Shown here one piece after another: positions 16,034 through 23,644 of a stretch of 32,501 nt of DNA. The stretch comes from CG2-30-46-19 sp034414555 (GTDB taxonomy: Bacteria; Chloroflexota; Dehalococcoidia; GIF9; AB-539-J10). A program made the position numbers and the translations under genes. The DNA is taken from the NCBI GenBank assembly GCA_034414555.1, contig DAOUMA010000012.1, positions 1 to 32,501 of the forward strand. Reading direction: 5' to 3'. Under the pieces are notes generated by a model, which was not told the DNA's origin, did not search any database, and worked only from the letters and a program-made list of their open reading frames with translations. Within the stretch, counting starts at the first letter, position 1; the number at the start of each line of letters is the position of its first letter.

Positions 16034-16891
16034 TTAAGCCAGAGCTTCCGCTCCGCCGCTGATATCACAAATCTCCTTGGTAATGGTCTCCTGCCGCACT
16101 TTATTCAGGGTCAGGATTAAATCTTCAATAAGCTCTTTAGCATTATCGCTGGCGCTGCGCATGGCTACCATCCGTGCTGACTGCTCACAGGCGATAAGCT
16201 CAAGTATGGCATGATATACCTGCATCTCCACAAACCGGGGCAATAACTGGTCTAAAACAGCGCCAGGGGCAGGTTCGTAAATATATTCCACCCTTTGTAT
16301 TGGAGGTACCACTGTCGGCTCAACGGGAAGCAATGTCTCCATCACCGGGCTCTGAACCATGGTGGTGACAAAGCGGGGATAAGCAAGGTATACCTTATCA
16401 ACGTCACCACTGGCATAATCATCAATAACCACCCGGGAAATAGGCAGCGTCTCCAGTAAAGTAGGACGGTCGCTGATGCCAGTGAACTCAGCACGAATAT
16501 CCTGCCCATTACGAAGCATGAAGGTCCTCCCCTTTCGTCCCACCGTAATCAAAGTAACGGCAACAGTTTGCTCCAGAATGAAGTTAGCTACAAGGCGATT
16601 CAGGTTGGCATTTAAGCCACCACATAGCCCACGGTCAGTAGTGATGTGAACTATCGCGATTTTGCTAACCTCCCTCTTTTGCAGTAAGGGATAAGCTTTT
16701 CCATCAACTTGTGAGTGAATAGCAAGGTCAGCGACTACCTGGCTTATTCTCTCAGCATAAGGTCGCCCTGTTATTGCCTGGTCTTGCGCCCGCCTCATCT
16801 TGGCAGTGGCAATCATCTCCATTGCCTTGCATATTTTCTGAGTCCCCTGGACACTGCGGATGCGACGACGAAGAACCTGAGTGCTAGCCAT
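16034..16891 (-). CDS. atpG: ATP synthase F1 gamma subunit
   Basis: The rotating central stalk, 285 residues. Both long coiled-coil termini are present: ASTQVLRRRIRSVQGTQKI at the start, with MEMIATAKMRRAQ, and RMVAMRSASDNAKELIEDL near the end. The middle domain shows HITTDRGLCGGLNANL. Length is typical and there is no plant-type redox insert. It is separated from atpA by about 360 bp of repeats. Confidence 0.97.
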   Translation of the reverse strand: MASTQVLRRRIRSVQGTQKICKAMEMIATAKMRRAQDQAITGRPYAERISQVVADLAIHSQVDGKAYPLLQKREVSKIAIVHITTDRGLCGGLNANLNRLVANFILEQTVAVTLITVGRKGRTFMLRNGQDIRAEFTGISDRPTLLETLPISRVVIDDYASGDVDKVYLAYPRFVTTMVQSPVMETLLPVEPTVVPPIQRVEYIYEPAPGAVLDQLLPRFVEMQVYHAILELIACEQSARMVAMRSASDNAKELIEDLILTLNKVRQETITKEICDISGGAEALA

Positions 16892-16903
16892 TATCCCTCA
16901 ATT

Positions 16904-16945
16904 AAAAATCCTAAATCCCAAACTCTAAATCCTAAACAATATCAA
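16904..16945. repeat. A/T-rich tcctaaa-type repeat between atpG and atpA
   Basis: The run of short related words aaatcctaaatccc, aactctaaatcctaaacaa and atatcaaaatt recurs with variations at 18796-18913, 20303-20340, 29530-29560, 32218-32240 and 32390-32455. It has no ORF and no clear function. Confidence 0.65.
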
Positions 16946-16990
16946 AATTCAATGATAAAAAGCAAAATACAATTCGAGAGTGTTTACTAA

Positions 16991-17116
16991 CCTCACCCCC
17001 TTTATCCCCCTCTCCTTCAAAGGAGAGGGGGGAGAGATTTATAGAGAGGGGTTTTACCCCTCTCTTACCTGCACTCCCCATTCCCTTGCTAAGGGAAGGG
17101 GTCAGGGGGATGAGTT
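16991..17116. repeat. C-rich palindromic repeat block between atpG and atpA
   Basis: Several nested inverted repeats lie together: CCCCCTCTCCTT with AAGGAGAGGGGG around 17026-17051, then GAGAGGGG/CCCCTCTC at about 17044-17065, then TTCCCTT/AAGGGAA near 17090-17100. The last hairpin is close to the one at 22578-22604. They would form stable hairpins within the ATP synthase transcript. Confidence 0.75.
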
Positions 17117-17140
17117 GCTAAACAATCTCAATTCCACTTT

Positions 17141-17228
17141 GTCATTGCGAGGAATCCGGAACAAAGTGAGGGATGGCGAAGCAATCTATTTAGTTACCTT
17201 GGGATTGCTTCGCTTCGCTCGCAATGAC
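17141..17228. repeat. 88-bp nested palindromic repeat 22 nt downstream of atpA
   Basis: The ends are an 11-bp perfect inverted repeat, GTCATTGCGAG at 17141-17151 and CTCGCAATGAC at 17218-17228. A second 11-bp pair lies inside: GCGAAGCAATC at 17176-17186 with GATTGCTTCGC at 17203-17213. This is the most complete copy here of the gtcattgcgag...gaagcaatc family also found at 24991-25056, 29465-29530, 32114-32180 and 32325-32392. Confidence 0.85.
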
Positions 17229-17250
17229 ATGTGGGACCGGTGCTGTGCAT

Positions 17251-18762
17251 TTAATATGTGGCACCTTCCTTGAACTCCTGTATTGCAGTCTTCAAAGCTT
17301 CTTCAGTTTCGGGCTTTATTTCCTTATCATCGTTGATTTTCTGTTCCAGCTCAGGATGGTTAGCCTCCATGAATCGGTGAAAACTTTCTTCACCGGCAAT
17401 TACTTTGTCCACGGGCACATCGTCAAGATAGCCATTGGTCACTGCATAGAGAATCATTACCTGTTTTCCCAAAGACATAGGTGAATATTGAGGCTGCTTT
17501 AGCACCTCGGTGATACGGCGACCACGCTCCAACTGGTCTCTGGTAGCTTTATCCAGGTCAGCAGCACCAAACTGGGCAAAAGATTGAAGCTCGCGGAACT
17601 GAGCTAGATCCAGCCTCAACTTACCAGCTACCTGCCTCATTGCCTTTCTTTGCGCTGAGCCACCGACTCGAGATACCGACAATCCTACATTTACTGCGGG
17701 ACGAATGCCCGCATTGAACAAATCCGGCTCAAGATAGATTTGTCCATCGGTAATGGAAATCACATTCGTAGGAATGTAAGCTGACATATCACCGGCTTGA
17801 GTTTCGATAATAGGTAAAGCAGTAAGGGAGCCGCCACCATACTCAGGGGCCAACCTGGCTGCCCTTTCCAGAAGCCGGCTATGAAGATAGAAAACATCAC
17901 CAGGGTAAGCTTCCCTGCCTGGAGGGCGACGCAACAATAGAGAAATCTGCCGGTAAGCCCAGGCATGTTTGTAAAGGTCATCATAGACAATCAAGGCATC
18001 TTTTCCTTGCTCCATAAACTCCTCACCTATAGCACAACCGGAATAAGGAGCAAGATATTGTAATGGTGCCGGGTCAGAAGCATCAGCAGCTACTACGATA
18101 GTATGTTCCATAGCACCATACTTCTCCAGAGTAGCTACCACCTGAGCTACTTTGGATGTTTTTTGCCCGATTGCCACATAAATGCAAATGAGGTCACCAC
18201 CCTTCTGAGCAATTATGGTGTCAATTGGAATGGCTGATTTACCGGTAAAACGGTCGCCAATGATAAGCTCACGTTGCCCCCTCCCGATGGGAATCATGCT
18301 GTCTATAGCCTTAATACCAGTCATCACCGGCGTATCCACAGGCTTTCTGAGCACCACATTCGGCGCTACCCTCTCCACAGGGCGGGTCTTATCTGTGTTG
18401 ACCGGCCCCTTATCATCAAGGGGATGTCCCAATGGGTCAATTACCCTTCCAATAAGAGCATCACCAACAGGAACCTCAACCACCCTCCCCGTTGCCCTCA
18501 CTTCGTCGCCTTCCTTGAGCAAGCTGCAGTCACCGAGGACAACAACACCAACATTGTCCTCCTCCAAATTAAGAGCCAATCCCATAATATCGTGAGGAAA
18601 CTGTAATAATTCATTGTATCCCGCAGCGCTCAGACCATGAACTCGAGCGATGCCATCGCCGACTTCCACTACCGTGCCCACATTCGTTGCAGTTACAGTA
18701 GTACCAAAATGCTCGATTTGCTCCTTAATTACCGAAACAATATCTTGTCCTCTAGTCGCCAT
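17251..18762 (-). CDS. atpA: ATP synthase F1 alpha subunit
   Basis: The non-catalytic nucleotide-binding F1 subunit, 503 residues. The N-terminal beta barrel is followed by the P-loop GDRFTGKSA at 169-177; most homologues have GDRQTGKTA, so Q to F and T to S are mild departures. DDLYKHAWAYRQISLLLRRPPGREAYPGDVFYLHSRLLER and NVISITDGQIYLE follow as expected. GGGGAGGT precedes the ATG. It is flanked on both sides by dispersed repeats. Confidence 0.98.
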   Translation of the reverse strand: MATRGQDIVSVIKEQIEHFGTTVTATNVGTVVEVGDGIARVHGLSAAGYNELLQFPHDIMGLALNLEEDNVGVVVLGDCSLLKEGDEVRATGRVVEVPVGDALIGRVIDPLGHPLDDKGPVNTDKTRPVERVAPNVVLRKPVDTPVMTGIKAIDSMIPIGRGQRELIIGDRFTGKSAIPIDTIIAQKGGDLICIYVAIGQKTSKVAQVVATLEKYGAMEHTIVVAADASDPAPLQYLAPYSGCAIGEEFMEQGKDALIVYDDLYKHAWAYRQISLLLRRPPGREAYPGDVFYLHSRLLERAARLAPEYGGGSLTALPIIETQAGDMSAYIPTNVISITDGQIYLEPDLFNAGIRPAVNVGLSVSRVGGSAQRKAMRQVAGKLRLDLAQFRELQSFAQFGAADLDKATRDQLERGRRITEVLKQPQYSPMSLGKQVMILYAVTNGYLDDVPVDKVIAGEESFHRFMEANHPELEQKINDDKEIKPETEEALKTAIQEFKEGATY

Positions 18763-18795
18763 GCTACCTCCCCTGAAGCTCCGCTATCGCTCATT

Positions 18796-18913
18796 GAAAA
18801 TCCTAATTCTAAGCTCTAAATCCTAAATTTCGAATACCGAAACCCGTTTTGTTTTGAATTTTTGTCATTGGTCATTTGATTTTGTTTAGTGCTTAGGATT
18901 TCGTATTTAGCAT
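18796..18913. repeat. A/T-rich dispersed repeat between atpA and atpH
   Basis: The tcctaa-type words at 18800-18826 and the inverted form gcttaggatttcgtatttag at 18891-18910 bracket a T-rich centre. The second part matches 20323-20340 almost exactly. The gap is otherwise empty. Confidence 0.65.
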
Positions 18914-18919
18914 TTAACG

Positions 18920-19459
18920 TTACCGGCCAGCTCCCACCAAGCTCTTTCTCAAGGATTCCAGCCTATTACGCACACTTGCATCAATAAGCATATCGTCAAC
19001 CTTAGCTTTAAATCCTCCAATTATAGCGGGGTCGACTCGAGCATCAACGATGACTTTACGCCTGACCAGCTCCCCAAGCTTACTGGAAAGCCTCTGTTTA
19101 TCCTCCTCATCCAGGGATAAAGCAGTAACCACCTCTGCGTGTTCAATGCCTCGATGAGCATCCAATAAACGGTCGTATTCCCGCGAAATATCACCGCCAA
19201 TTCCTAATATGCCCTTAACTACCAGGAGGCAGGCAAGATTCAACGCCAGGGCATTTATGTCCCCCAGCCGTGTTCCAAGAAGCTCCCTTTTAAGCTGGAA
19301 AGGAAGCCTGGGGTTCTCCAATAAATCCGTAAGGCTTTCATCGCTGCTCAGTTCAGCAATCTTCCTCAAGTCAACCTGCCAGCTTTCCAGCTCATTTTTC
19401 TCCCTTGCCAGCTCGAAGGCAGCTTGAGCATACCGTTTACCAGAAGCTATTCTCGCCAT
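18920..19459 (-). CDS. atpH: ATP synthase F1 delta subunit
   Basis: Delta joins F1 to the peripheral stalk. The 179-residue protein has the N-terminal helical domain starting MARIASGKRYAQAAFELARE and the C-terminal signature VIIDARVDPAIIGGFKAKV-like segment (VDARVDPAIIGGFKAKVDD) before NRLESLRKSL. Length is typical. A cagctatcag-type repeat lies immediately upstream of its weak ribosome binding site AGGTAGAG. Confidence 0.95.
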   Translation of the reverse strand: MARIASGKRYAQAAFELAREKNELESWQVDLRKIAELSSDESLTDLLENPRLPFQLKRELLGTRLGDINALALNLACLLVVKGILGIGGDISREYDRLLDAHRGIEHAEVVTALSLDEEDKQRLSSKLGELVRRKVIVDARVDPAIIGGFKAKVDDMLIDASVRNRLESLRKSLVGAGR

Positions 19460-19469
19460 CTCTACCTGG

Positions 19470-19513
19470 TTATCAGCTTTCAGCTATCAGCTAACTGCTG
19501 AGTGCTGTGAGCT
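19470..19513. repeat. tatcagctttcagc repeat between atpF and atpH
   Basis: The sequence tatcagctttcagctatcag followed by ctaactgctgagtgctg is closely matched at 32462-32501 at the end of the window. It is a short low-complexity repeat with self-complementary agct cores. Confidence 0.65.
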
Positions 19514-19518
19514 ATACT

Positions 19519-20016
19519 TCAATTTTCCTTGAAAGTAGTGCTTTCCTCCATCGCCTGTTCAATAAGCTTTTTGTGTCTTTCTTTGTCCAGCGTTTCGTTA
19601 ATCACTTTCTCCGCAGCCAAAATAGCGGTATCCACAAATTCGCGGCGCAAGTCATCAATGACTTTATCTCGCTCTCGCTCCAGCTCAACGCGAGCTCGTT
19701 CGACAAGAGCCTGAGCTTCCTTCCTCGCTTCTCCCCTTGCTTCCTCTTTAAGCCTATCTCCAATTTGAGCAGCCTGGCTAATTATTGCCTGCCCCTCCTC
19801 ACGTGCTTTGCCAATCTGCTCCTGCACTGCCACTTTAGCCTGCTCATATTCCTGCTTCGTCGCCTCCGCCTGCTCCATGCTTTCCTTTATCCTGTTCGCC
19901 CGCTCGTCAAGCATTTTTCGAATTGGCTTATAGCCAACATAAACCAGCAAGCCAAGCAGGATAAGAAAGCTGACAAGCTGACCAATAAAAGTCGGTAAAT
20001 CTAACCCTAGACCCAT
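19519..20016 (-). CDS. atpF: ATP synthase F0 subunit b
   Basis: The peripheral-stalk subunit, 165 residues. One N-terminal transmembrane helix (about 8-27, FIGQLVSFLILLGLLVYVGY) is followed by KPIRKMLDERANRI and a long highly charged coiled coil (about 40-150). AAGGAG lies upstream of the start. It is 25 nt from atpE and 59 nt before atpH. Only one b-type gene is present, so the stalk is probably a homodimer. Confidence 0.96.
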   Translation of the reverse strand: MGLGLDLPTFIGQLVSFLILLGLLVYVGYKPIRKMLDERANRIKESMEQAEATKQEYEQAKVAVQEQIGKAREEGQAIISQAAQIGDRLKEEARGEARKEAQALVERARVELERERDKVIDDLRREFVDTAILAAEKVINETLDKERHKKLIEQAMEESTTFKEN

Positions 20017-20041
20017 ATTCTATTTACTCCTTAGAATCTGA

Positions 20042-20281
20042 CTAGACTACGAAAATAAGCAGGATTGCCACAATAAGGGCATAGATAGACACTGCCTCAG
20101 CAAAGGCGATAGCCAGAATCATATTGGTCATTATTGGTCCTCTTGCCTCGGGATTGCGCCCCAGGGCATTCATAGCACCCATTCCAAGTAGCCCGATGCC
20201 AATCCCCGGACCAATGGCGCCCAGGCCTATAGCCAGACCGGCACCTAATACTCTAGCTACATCCATGTATGTAGTATTCAT
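20042..20281 (-). CDS. atpE: ATP synthase F0 subunit c, proton type
   Basis: The rotor-ring subunit, 79 residues, two helices joined by the polar RNPE loop (42-45). The first helix has GAIGPGIGIG and the second the ion-binding glutamate E62 in AFAEAVSIYAL. Sodium-type rings carry Q in the first helix and S/T after the glutamate; here those places are I and A/V, so a proton ring is indicated. AAAGGAGG precedes the ATG. Confidence 0.97.
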   Translation of the reverse strand: MNTTYMDVARVLGAGLAIGLGAIGPGIGIGLLGMGAMNALGRNPEARGPIMTNMILAIAFAEAVSIYALIVAILLIFVV

Positions 20282-20302
20282 CAGTTTAACCTCCTTTCAG
20301 CG

Positions 20303-20340
20303 AAATCCTAAACTTAAATTTGCTTAGGATTTCGTATCTA
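20303..20340. repeat. Short inverted repeat between atpB and atpE
   Basis: AAATCCTAA at 20303-20311 and TTAGGATTT at 20324-20332 form a 9-bp inverted repeat followed by cgtatcta. It is related to the 18796-18913 repeat and lies 15-20 nt upstream of the atpE ribosome binding site. Confidence 0.65.
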
Positions 20341-20346
20341 CTTTAT

Positions 20347-21270
20347 TTATTCTTCAGCCATCACCGCAGCACAGGCAAAGCCCAAGGTCAGCCCCCCAAA
20401 TATCATCGCCTGGACAAAGCCAAAGAATGCCTCCAGACCGTAAAATATCGAAGGAACCACCCAGGGGACGAGGAAAATCATTATCAGGGTTAATATCACC
20501 CCGGCGGTCATATTGCCAAAAAGACGAAAGGTAAAGCTGACCATACGGATAAAGTGACTAAGTATCTCCAGTATGCCAGCAAAGGCAACTATTATACCAT
20601 TAAAGATGCCGGCAAAACCAGCCTTAATCCTTCCGGTAAACAACTGCTTCAAGCCAGAACCCAATGGCTTAAAGTTAAAAAAGGTCTCCAAATAATGTGC
20701 CCCCTTTGCCTTAAATCCCCAATACTCTACTGAGATAAAAGCGACTACGGCAAGCATTAAGGGCACATTTATATCGGTATTGGCATTGCGAAGCAGGGGC
20801 CCACCATTCACCTTGATGGTCTCAAAACCAGGTATGAGATTAATCCAGGCATTAGCCAAGACAAACAAGAAGATGGTGACACAAACAGGGAAAAACCATC
20901 TCCCATACTTTTTACCCGCAGCATCTTCAATGAAGTTTGCCCCTGCTTCATAGATAAATTCCACAAAGTTCTGAAGACCACGGGGAACAAGCTTCATTCT
21001 TCGCGTGGCGGCAAAAAATAAGCCAAATACCACCAAGATGCTTATCCAGGCCGTAATCATGGTGTTGGTTATCGGAAGATTGGGGAAAGGATGCTCCGGG
21101 GCTAATTGAGGATGAGGGGGCTGAACAGCAAGAATGCTCAATGGTTCTCCACCCTTTATCAATGCCCCCACACTGCCACCGATGAAGCTAACTACTATTA
21201 AAATTAAAAGGACGATGGCGAGAATAATTACCAAATTTAAGGAGCAGCCTAAAACCTTCCTTTTAGCCAT
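20347..21270 (-). CDS. atpB: ATP synthase F0 subunit a
   Basis: The stator half-channel subunit. The 307-residue protein has an N-terminal helix (about 9-36), a periplasmic segment, then several helices. The essential arginine is in SFTFRLFGNMTAG (about 240-252), followed by a hairpin of two long helices to the end. Length is slightly above average owing to the N-terminal part. Its ATG overlaps the stop of the AtpI/AtpZ-type gene (TAATG). Confidence 0.96.
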   Translation of the reverse strand: MAKRKVLGCSLNLVIILAIVLLILIVVSFIGGSVGALIKGGEPLSILAVQPPHPQLAPEHPFPNLPITNTMITAWISILVVFGLFFAATRRMKLVPRGLQNFVEFIYEAGANFIEDAAGKKYGRWFFPVCVTIFLFVLANAWINLIPGFETIKVNGGPLLRNANTDINVPLMLAVVAFISVEYWGFKAKGAHYLETFFNFKPLGSGLKQLFTGRIKAGFAGIFNGIIVAFAGILEILSHFIRMVSFTFRLFGNMTAGVILTLIMIFLVPWVVPSIFYGLEAFFGFVQAMIFGGLTLGFACAAVMAEE

Positions 21271-21560
21271 TATTCTTGTTCTTTATCCTTTTTCGGCTTT
21301 GAAGATGCCACATTGGAAAGCATTTTCGCCGGTCCACGAAGTTTTTCCTTTTTAGCATCTGCCAGGAAAGGCTTGACCATACGATAAACTCCGTAAATCA
21401 TTACTATGGTGCCCAGGCCAAGGCCAATGAAGGTAAATAAAACCGTGTGCCCAAACTTCGGTCCCAGCCAAAAAAAGCCTATTAAGGTGGGTATTAAGAG
21501 GCTGAATGCAACATAAAAGCCAACAATGAGCAACTGTATCGCAGCTGGCCATTGCTTCAC
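21270..21560 (-). CDS. atpI: AtpI/AtpZ-type ATP synthase accessory membrane protein
   Basis: A small protein with two transmembrane helices at about 7-29 and 37-59, GLGLGTIVMIYGVYRMV in the second, and a Lys-rich cytoplasmic tail (about 68-96). Position upstream of atpB and topology fit the ATPase_gene1/AtpZ-AtpI group, which assists c-ring assembly or Mg2+ supply. The GTG at 21560 is preferred because GGGGAGG at 21572-21566 lies 5 nt upstream; a GTG at 21578 gives 6 more residues but has no such site. Family assignment is moderate because sequences in this group diverge strongly. Confidence 0.75.
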   Translation of the reverse strand: MKQWPAAIQLLIVGFYVAFSLLIPTLIGFFWLGPKFGHTVLFTFIGLGLGTIVMIYGVYRMVKPFLADAKKEKLRGPAKMLSNVASSKPKKDKEQE

Positions 21561-21584
21561 CAAAGCCTCCCCATTCACAGTGAA

Positions 21585-22124
21585 CTAGGATTTACGTTTC
21601 TTAAAGTCGTCTAAATCAAGGGTGTTTATGAAATCCTTAAACGCTGAGAGCCCTTTCATCTCCTGCTCATCGACTCCTTCTTTTTTCCCCGATTTGCCTT
21701 CAGAAACGGGTTTACCTGTTTCTTCATCAAGCCTGATACCAGCTTTATCCAGCACTGCTTCCTCAACGTATATCGGCACTCCAGTTCTCACCGCTAGAGC
21801 TATAGCATCGCTGGGGCGAGAATCAACCTCCCTTTGCTCTCCATCGACGCTGATGTAGAGTTTGGCATAGAAGGTATCATTCTGGAGGTCATTAACCTCC
21901 ACGTAGCTAAGCGTTCCCCCTAAGGTTGAAATTACACTTTGCAACAAATCATGGGTTAACGGACGAGGTAGTTCCACATTTTGCAGCTTTACCGCAATAG
22001 CATCTGCTTCAGCAGGACCAATCCAGATAGGTAAGTAATAATTAGTTCCCTTCTCCCTCAAAATCACCACACGTTGATTATTCATCAGGCTAACCCGAAT
22101 GCTATCAATTATCATTTCTATCAT
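21585..22124 (-). CDS. Bifunctional nuclease family protein (DUF151)
   Basis: A 179-residue protein of the BFN/DUF151 family. Its core MIEMIIDSIRVSLMNNQRVV, LPIWIGPAEADAIA, PRPLTHDLL and SRPSDAIALAVRTGVPIYV is a textbook match (about 1-125). Plant members have DNase and RNase activity; bacterial roles are unclear. A charged C-terminal extension (about 133-179) resembles a UVR-like tail in other members. It lies 24 nt upstream of the ATP synthase operon on the same strand and shares its probable promoter, so the two may be cotranscribed. Confidence 0.9.
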   Translation of the reverse strand: MIEMIIDSIRVSLMNNQRVVILREKGTNYYLPIWIGPAEADAIAVKLQNVELPRPLTHDLLQSVISTLGGTLSYVEVNDLQNDTFYAKLYISVDGEQREVDSRPSDAIALAVRTGVPIYVEEAVLDKAGIRLDEETGKPVSEGKSGKKEGVDEQEMKGLSAFKDFINTLDLDDFKKRKS

Positions 22125-22153
22125 GTCATCACCCCCTAAGAATCCGAACGCTT

Positions 22154-22182
22154 ATTTTACTACCATAATACTAACTAATCAA
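22154..22182 (-). promoter_or_regulatory. Candidate promoter of the BFN-ATP synthase operon
   Basis: On the minus strand TTGATT at 22182-22177 and TAAAAT at 22159-22154 are 17 bp apart. Transcription would start near 22147, 23 nt before the BFN start codon, which has AGGGGGTGA upstream. No other promoter is obvious before atpI. Confidence 0.5.
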
Positions 22183-22224
22183 TATGATTTCAGTCAAATA
22201 AACGGGATAATTTAATTCGGCCTC

Positions 22225-22253
22225 TGGAAAAAGTATATCCCTACCGCTATAAT
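22225..22253 (+). promoter_or_regulatory. Candidate promoter of the 68-residue membrane protein
   Basis: TGGAAA at 22225-22230 and a perfect TATAAT at 22248-22253 are 17 bp apart. AGGAGGTG at 22273-22280 and ATG at 22285 follow. It is divergent from the BFN promoter. Confidence 0.55.
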
Positions 22254-22284
22254 TAATAATACTAAATTTTTAGGAGGTGCATAA

Positions 22285-22491
22285 ATGCGTGAGTCCATTA
22301 TACTTTATACCGTCATAGTTTTGGGGATTGTCGGGATAGCATTCGGGATAATAGCTTTTTTTACATCGCTCCCGCTATTTTTACTCTTCGGTATCCCTCT
22401 AATCGCTTTAGGAATCGGCTTAAGCCTGCTCGGCGTGGCAGTAAAGAAAGTGGTGGACACTGCAAAAGCCTTATTAGCCCCTAAAAAATAA
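22285..22491 (+). CDS. Small membrane protein, unknown function
   Basis: A 68-residue hydrophobic protein with two transmembrane helices at about 8-27 and 30-52 joined by a short SLP turn, and a basic tail ending LLAPKK. I do not recognise the family. It has its own TATAAT promoter and a strong ribosome binding site, so it is probably expressed. It is isolated between the divergent BFN gene and a convergent tilS. It resembles in style, not clearly in sequence, the small protein at 6637. Confidence 0.7.
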   Translation: MRESIILYTVIVLGIVGIAFGIIAFFTSLPLFLLFGIPLIALGIGLSLLGVAVKKVVDTAKALLAPKK

Positions 22492-22577
22492 CCAAGTTGT
22501 AATGCGTAAGTTATAAACAAAGAGACTTTAGCAATCTGAGGCATTTTTATAGAGATTGTGTAGCACCCTATCCCTGA

Positions 22578-22604
22578 CCCCCTTCCCTTAGCAAGGGAAG
22601 GGGG
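22578..22604. repeat. 12-bp perfect hairpin between convergent genes
   Basis: CCCCCTTCCCTT and AAGGGAAGGGGG face each other around a 3-nt loop. A related hairpin is at about 17090-17100. It lies between the 68-residue protein gene and tilS. There is no T-run on either side, so it is a repeat copy and only possibly a transcription barrier. Confidence 0.8.
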
Positions 22605-22627
22605 TGTATGCGGTTAACTATAATTCG

Positions 22628-23641
22628 TCAGTTCGGAGGGCTTCCACCAGCAATAATAATCTCACTACTTTCGCTGTGACAGGTAAGACCATGGGGCAGC
22701 GAAACACTCTTACCCCTGGAACTGGTCAACAAGTTCCTTATCGCTTCGACATGGTTTGCCTCAATGTCCCGGGCATTTCCCAGAATCCTGGTTATCGCCA
22801 GCCTTATTAGCCGGCGTTGCAGCGCTACAGGTGAGCCGGCAACCTTTTCCTTGTCAAGATAAACAACTCGTCCCTCTTCACGGGCCACTCTATCCCACAA
22901 TTGCAACGCTTGTTGTTCAATAAAGGAAACATCGCCGTCAGCAATTTCGGCAAGGCAAAGAAGTGCTCTATCTATGCTGGGATTATATTTTCTGAGCAAG
23001 GGCAACAGATCGAGGCGAAGACGATTTCGTAGAAAGGATAGAGAGAGATTGGAGGAATCGCTGCGAGGCTCAAGTTGATGCTGCTGACAATAGCTCGTTG
23101 TCTCCTCTCTGGTAACCTCAAGAAGAGGTCTTATCACCCAGATGCTACCTACCAGGGGCAAGCGAGGTTTAAGACCACATAATCCGGCAGTCCCCGCACC
23201 TCTTAAAATATGGAGCAAAATTGTCTCCACCTGGTCATCCCGGGTATGACCCACCGCTATTAGTCTGCTACCAACATTCCTAGCCACCGTTGCCAGGAAG
23301 TCATAGCGTAGCTCTCGAGCAGCTTCTTCAAGGGAGCAATTTCTCTCCCTACGATAGGCATTTACATCCCGCGCATCAATAGTGACTGGAATATCAAGAG
23401 AGCCAGCGAGATAGGCAACATACTGGGCATCTGCCTCAGCTTCAGCACCTCGAAGCTGGTGGTTCAAATGAGCAGCATGAACTTCCATTCCTAACCTCTG
23501 CTGCCATTTTGTAAGCAGATTAAGCAAGCAAACCGAATCAGCACCACCGGATACCCCGACAACCACTGTTTCCCCGGTGGGAATTAAGCTATGTTTGCCA
23601 ATGAAGTTTAATACCCTGGATTCCAGCTTGACCTTTCCCAT
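22628..23641 (-). CDS. tilS: tRNA(Ile)-lysidine synthase
   Basis: TilS changes C34 of tRNA-Ile(CAU) to lysidine so that it reads AUA. The 337-residue protein has the ATP-binding PP-loop SGGADS at 31-36, HLNHQLRGAEAEAD, GHTRDDQVETILLHILRGAGTAGL and RPLL, and a second, shorter domain. It lacks the long C-terminal domain of E. coli-type enzymes (about 430 residues), like the short forms of some other bacteria. The gene starts 3 nt after the M48 peptidase gene. Confidence 0.95.
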   Translation of the reverse strand: MGKVKLESRVLNFIGKHSLIPTGETVVVGVSGGADSVCLLNLLTKWQQRLGMEVHAAHLNHQLRGAEAEADAQYVAYLAGSLDIPVTIDARDVNAYRRERNCSLEEAARELRYDFLATVARNVGSRLIAVGHTRDDQVETILLHILRGAGTAGLCGLKPRLPLVGSIWVIRPLLEVTREETTSYCQQHQLEPRSDSSNLSLSFLRNRLRLDLLPLLRKYNPSIDRALLCLAEIADGDVSFIEQQALQLWDRVAREEGRVVYLDKEKVAGSPVALQRRLIRLAITRILGNARDIEANHVEAIRNLLTSSRGKSVSLPHGLTCHSESSEIIIAGGSPPN

Positions 23642-23644
23642 AGC

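Noticed and set aside
20042..20281. Sodium-dependent ATP synthase
   Set aside because: The c subunit lacks the glutamine in helix 1 and the S/T after the glutamate that define sodium rings.
22578..22604. Hairpin as an intrinsic terminator for the 68-residue protein gene or tilS
   Set aside because: The stem is strong, but neither strand has a T-run after it, and similar hairpins occur inside the ATP operon.
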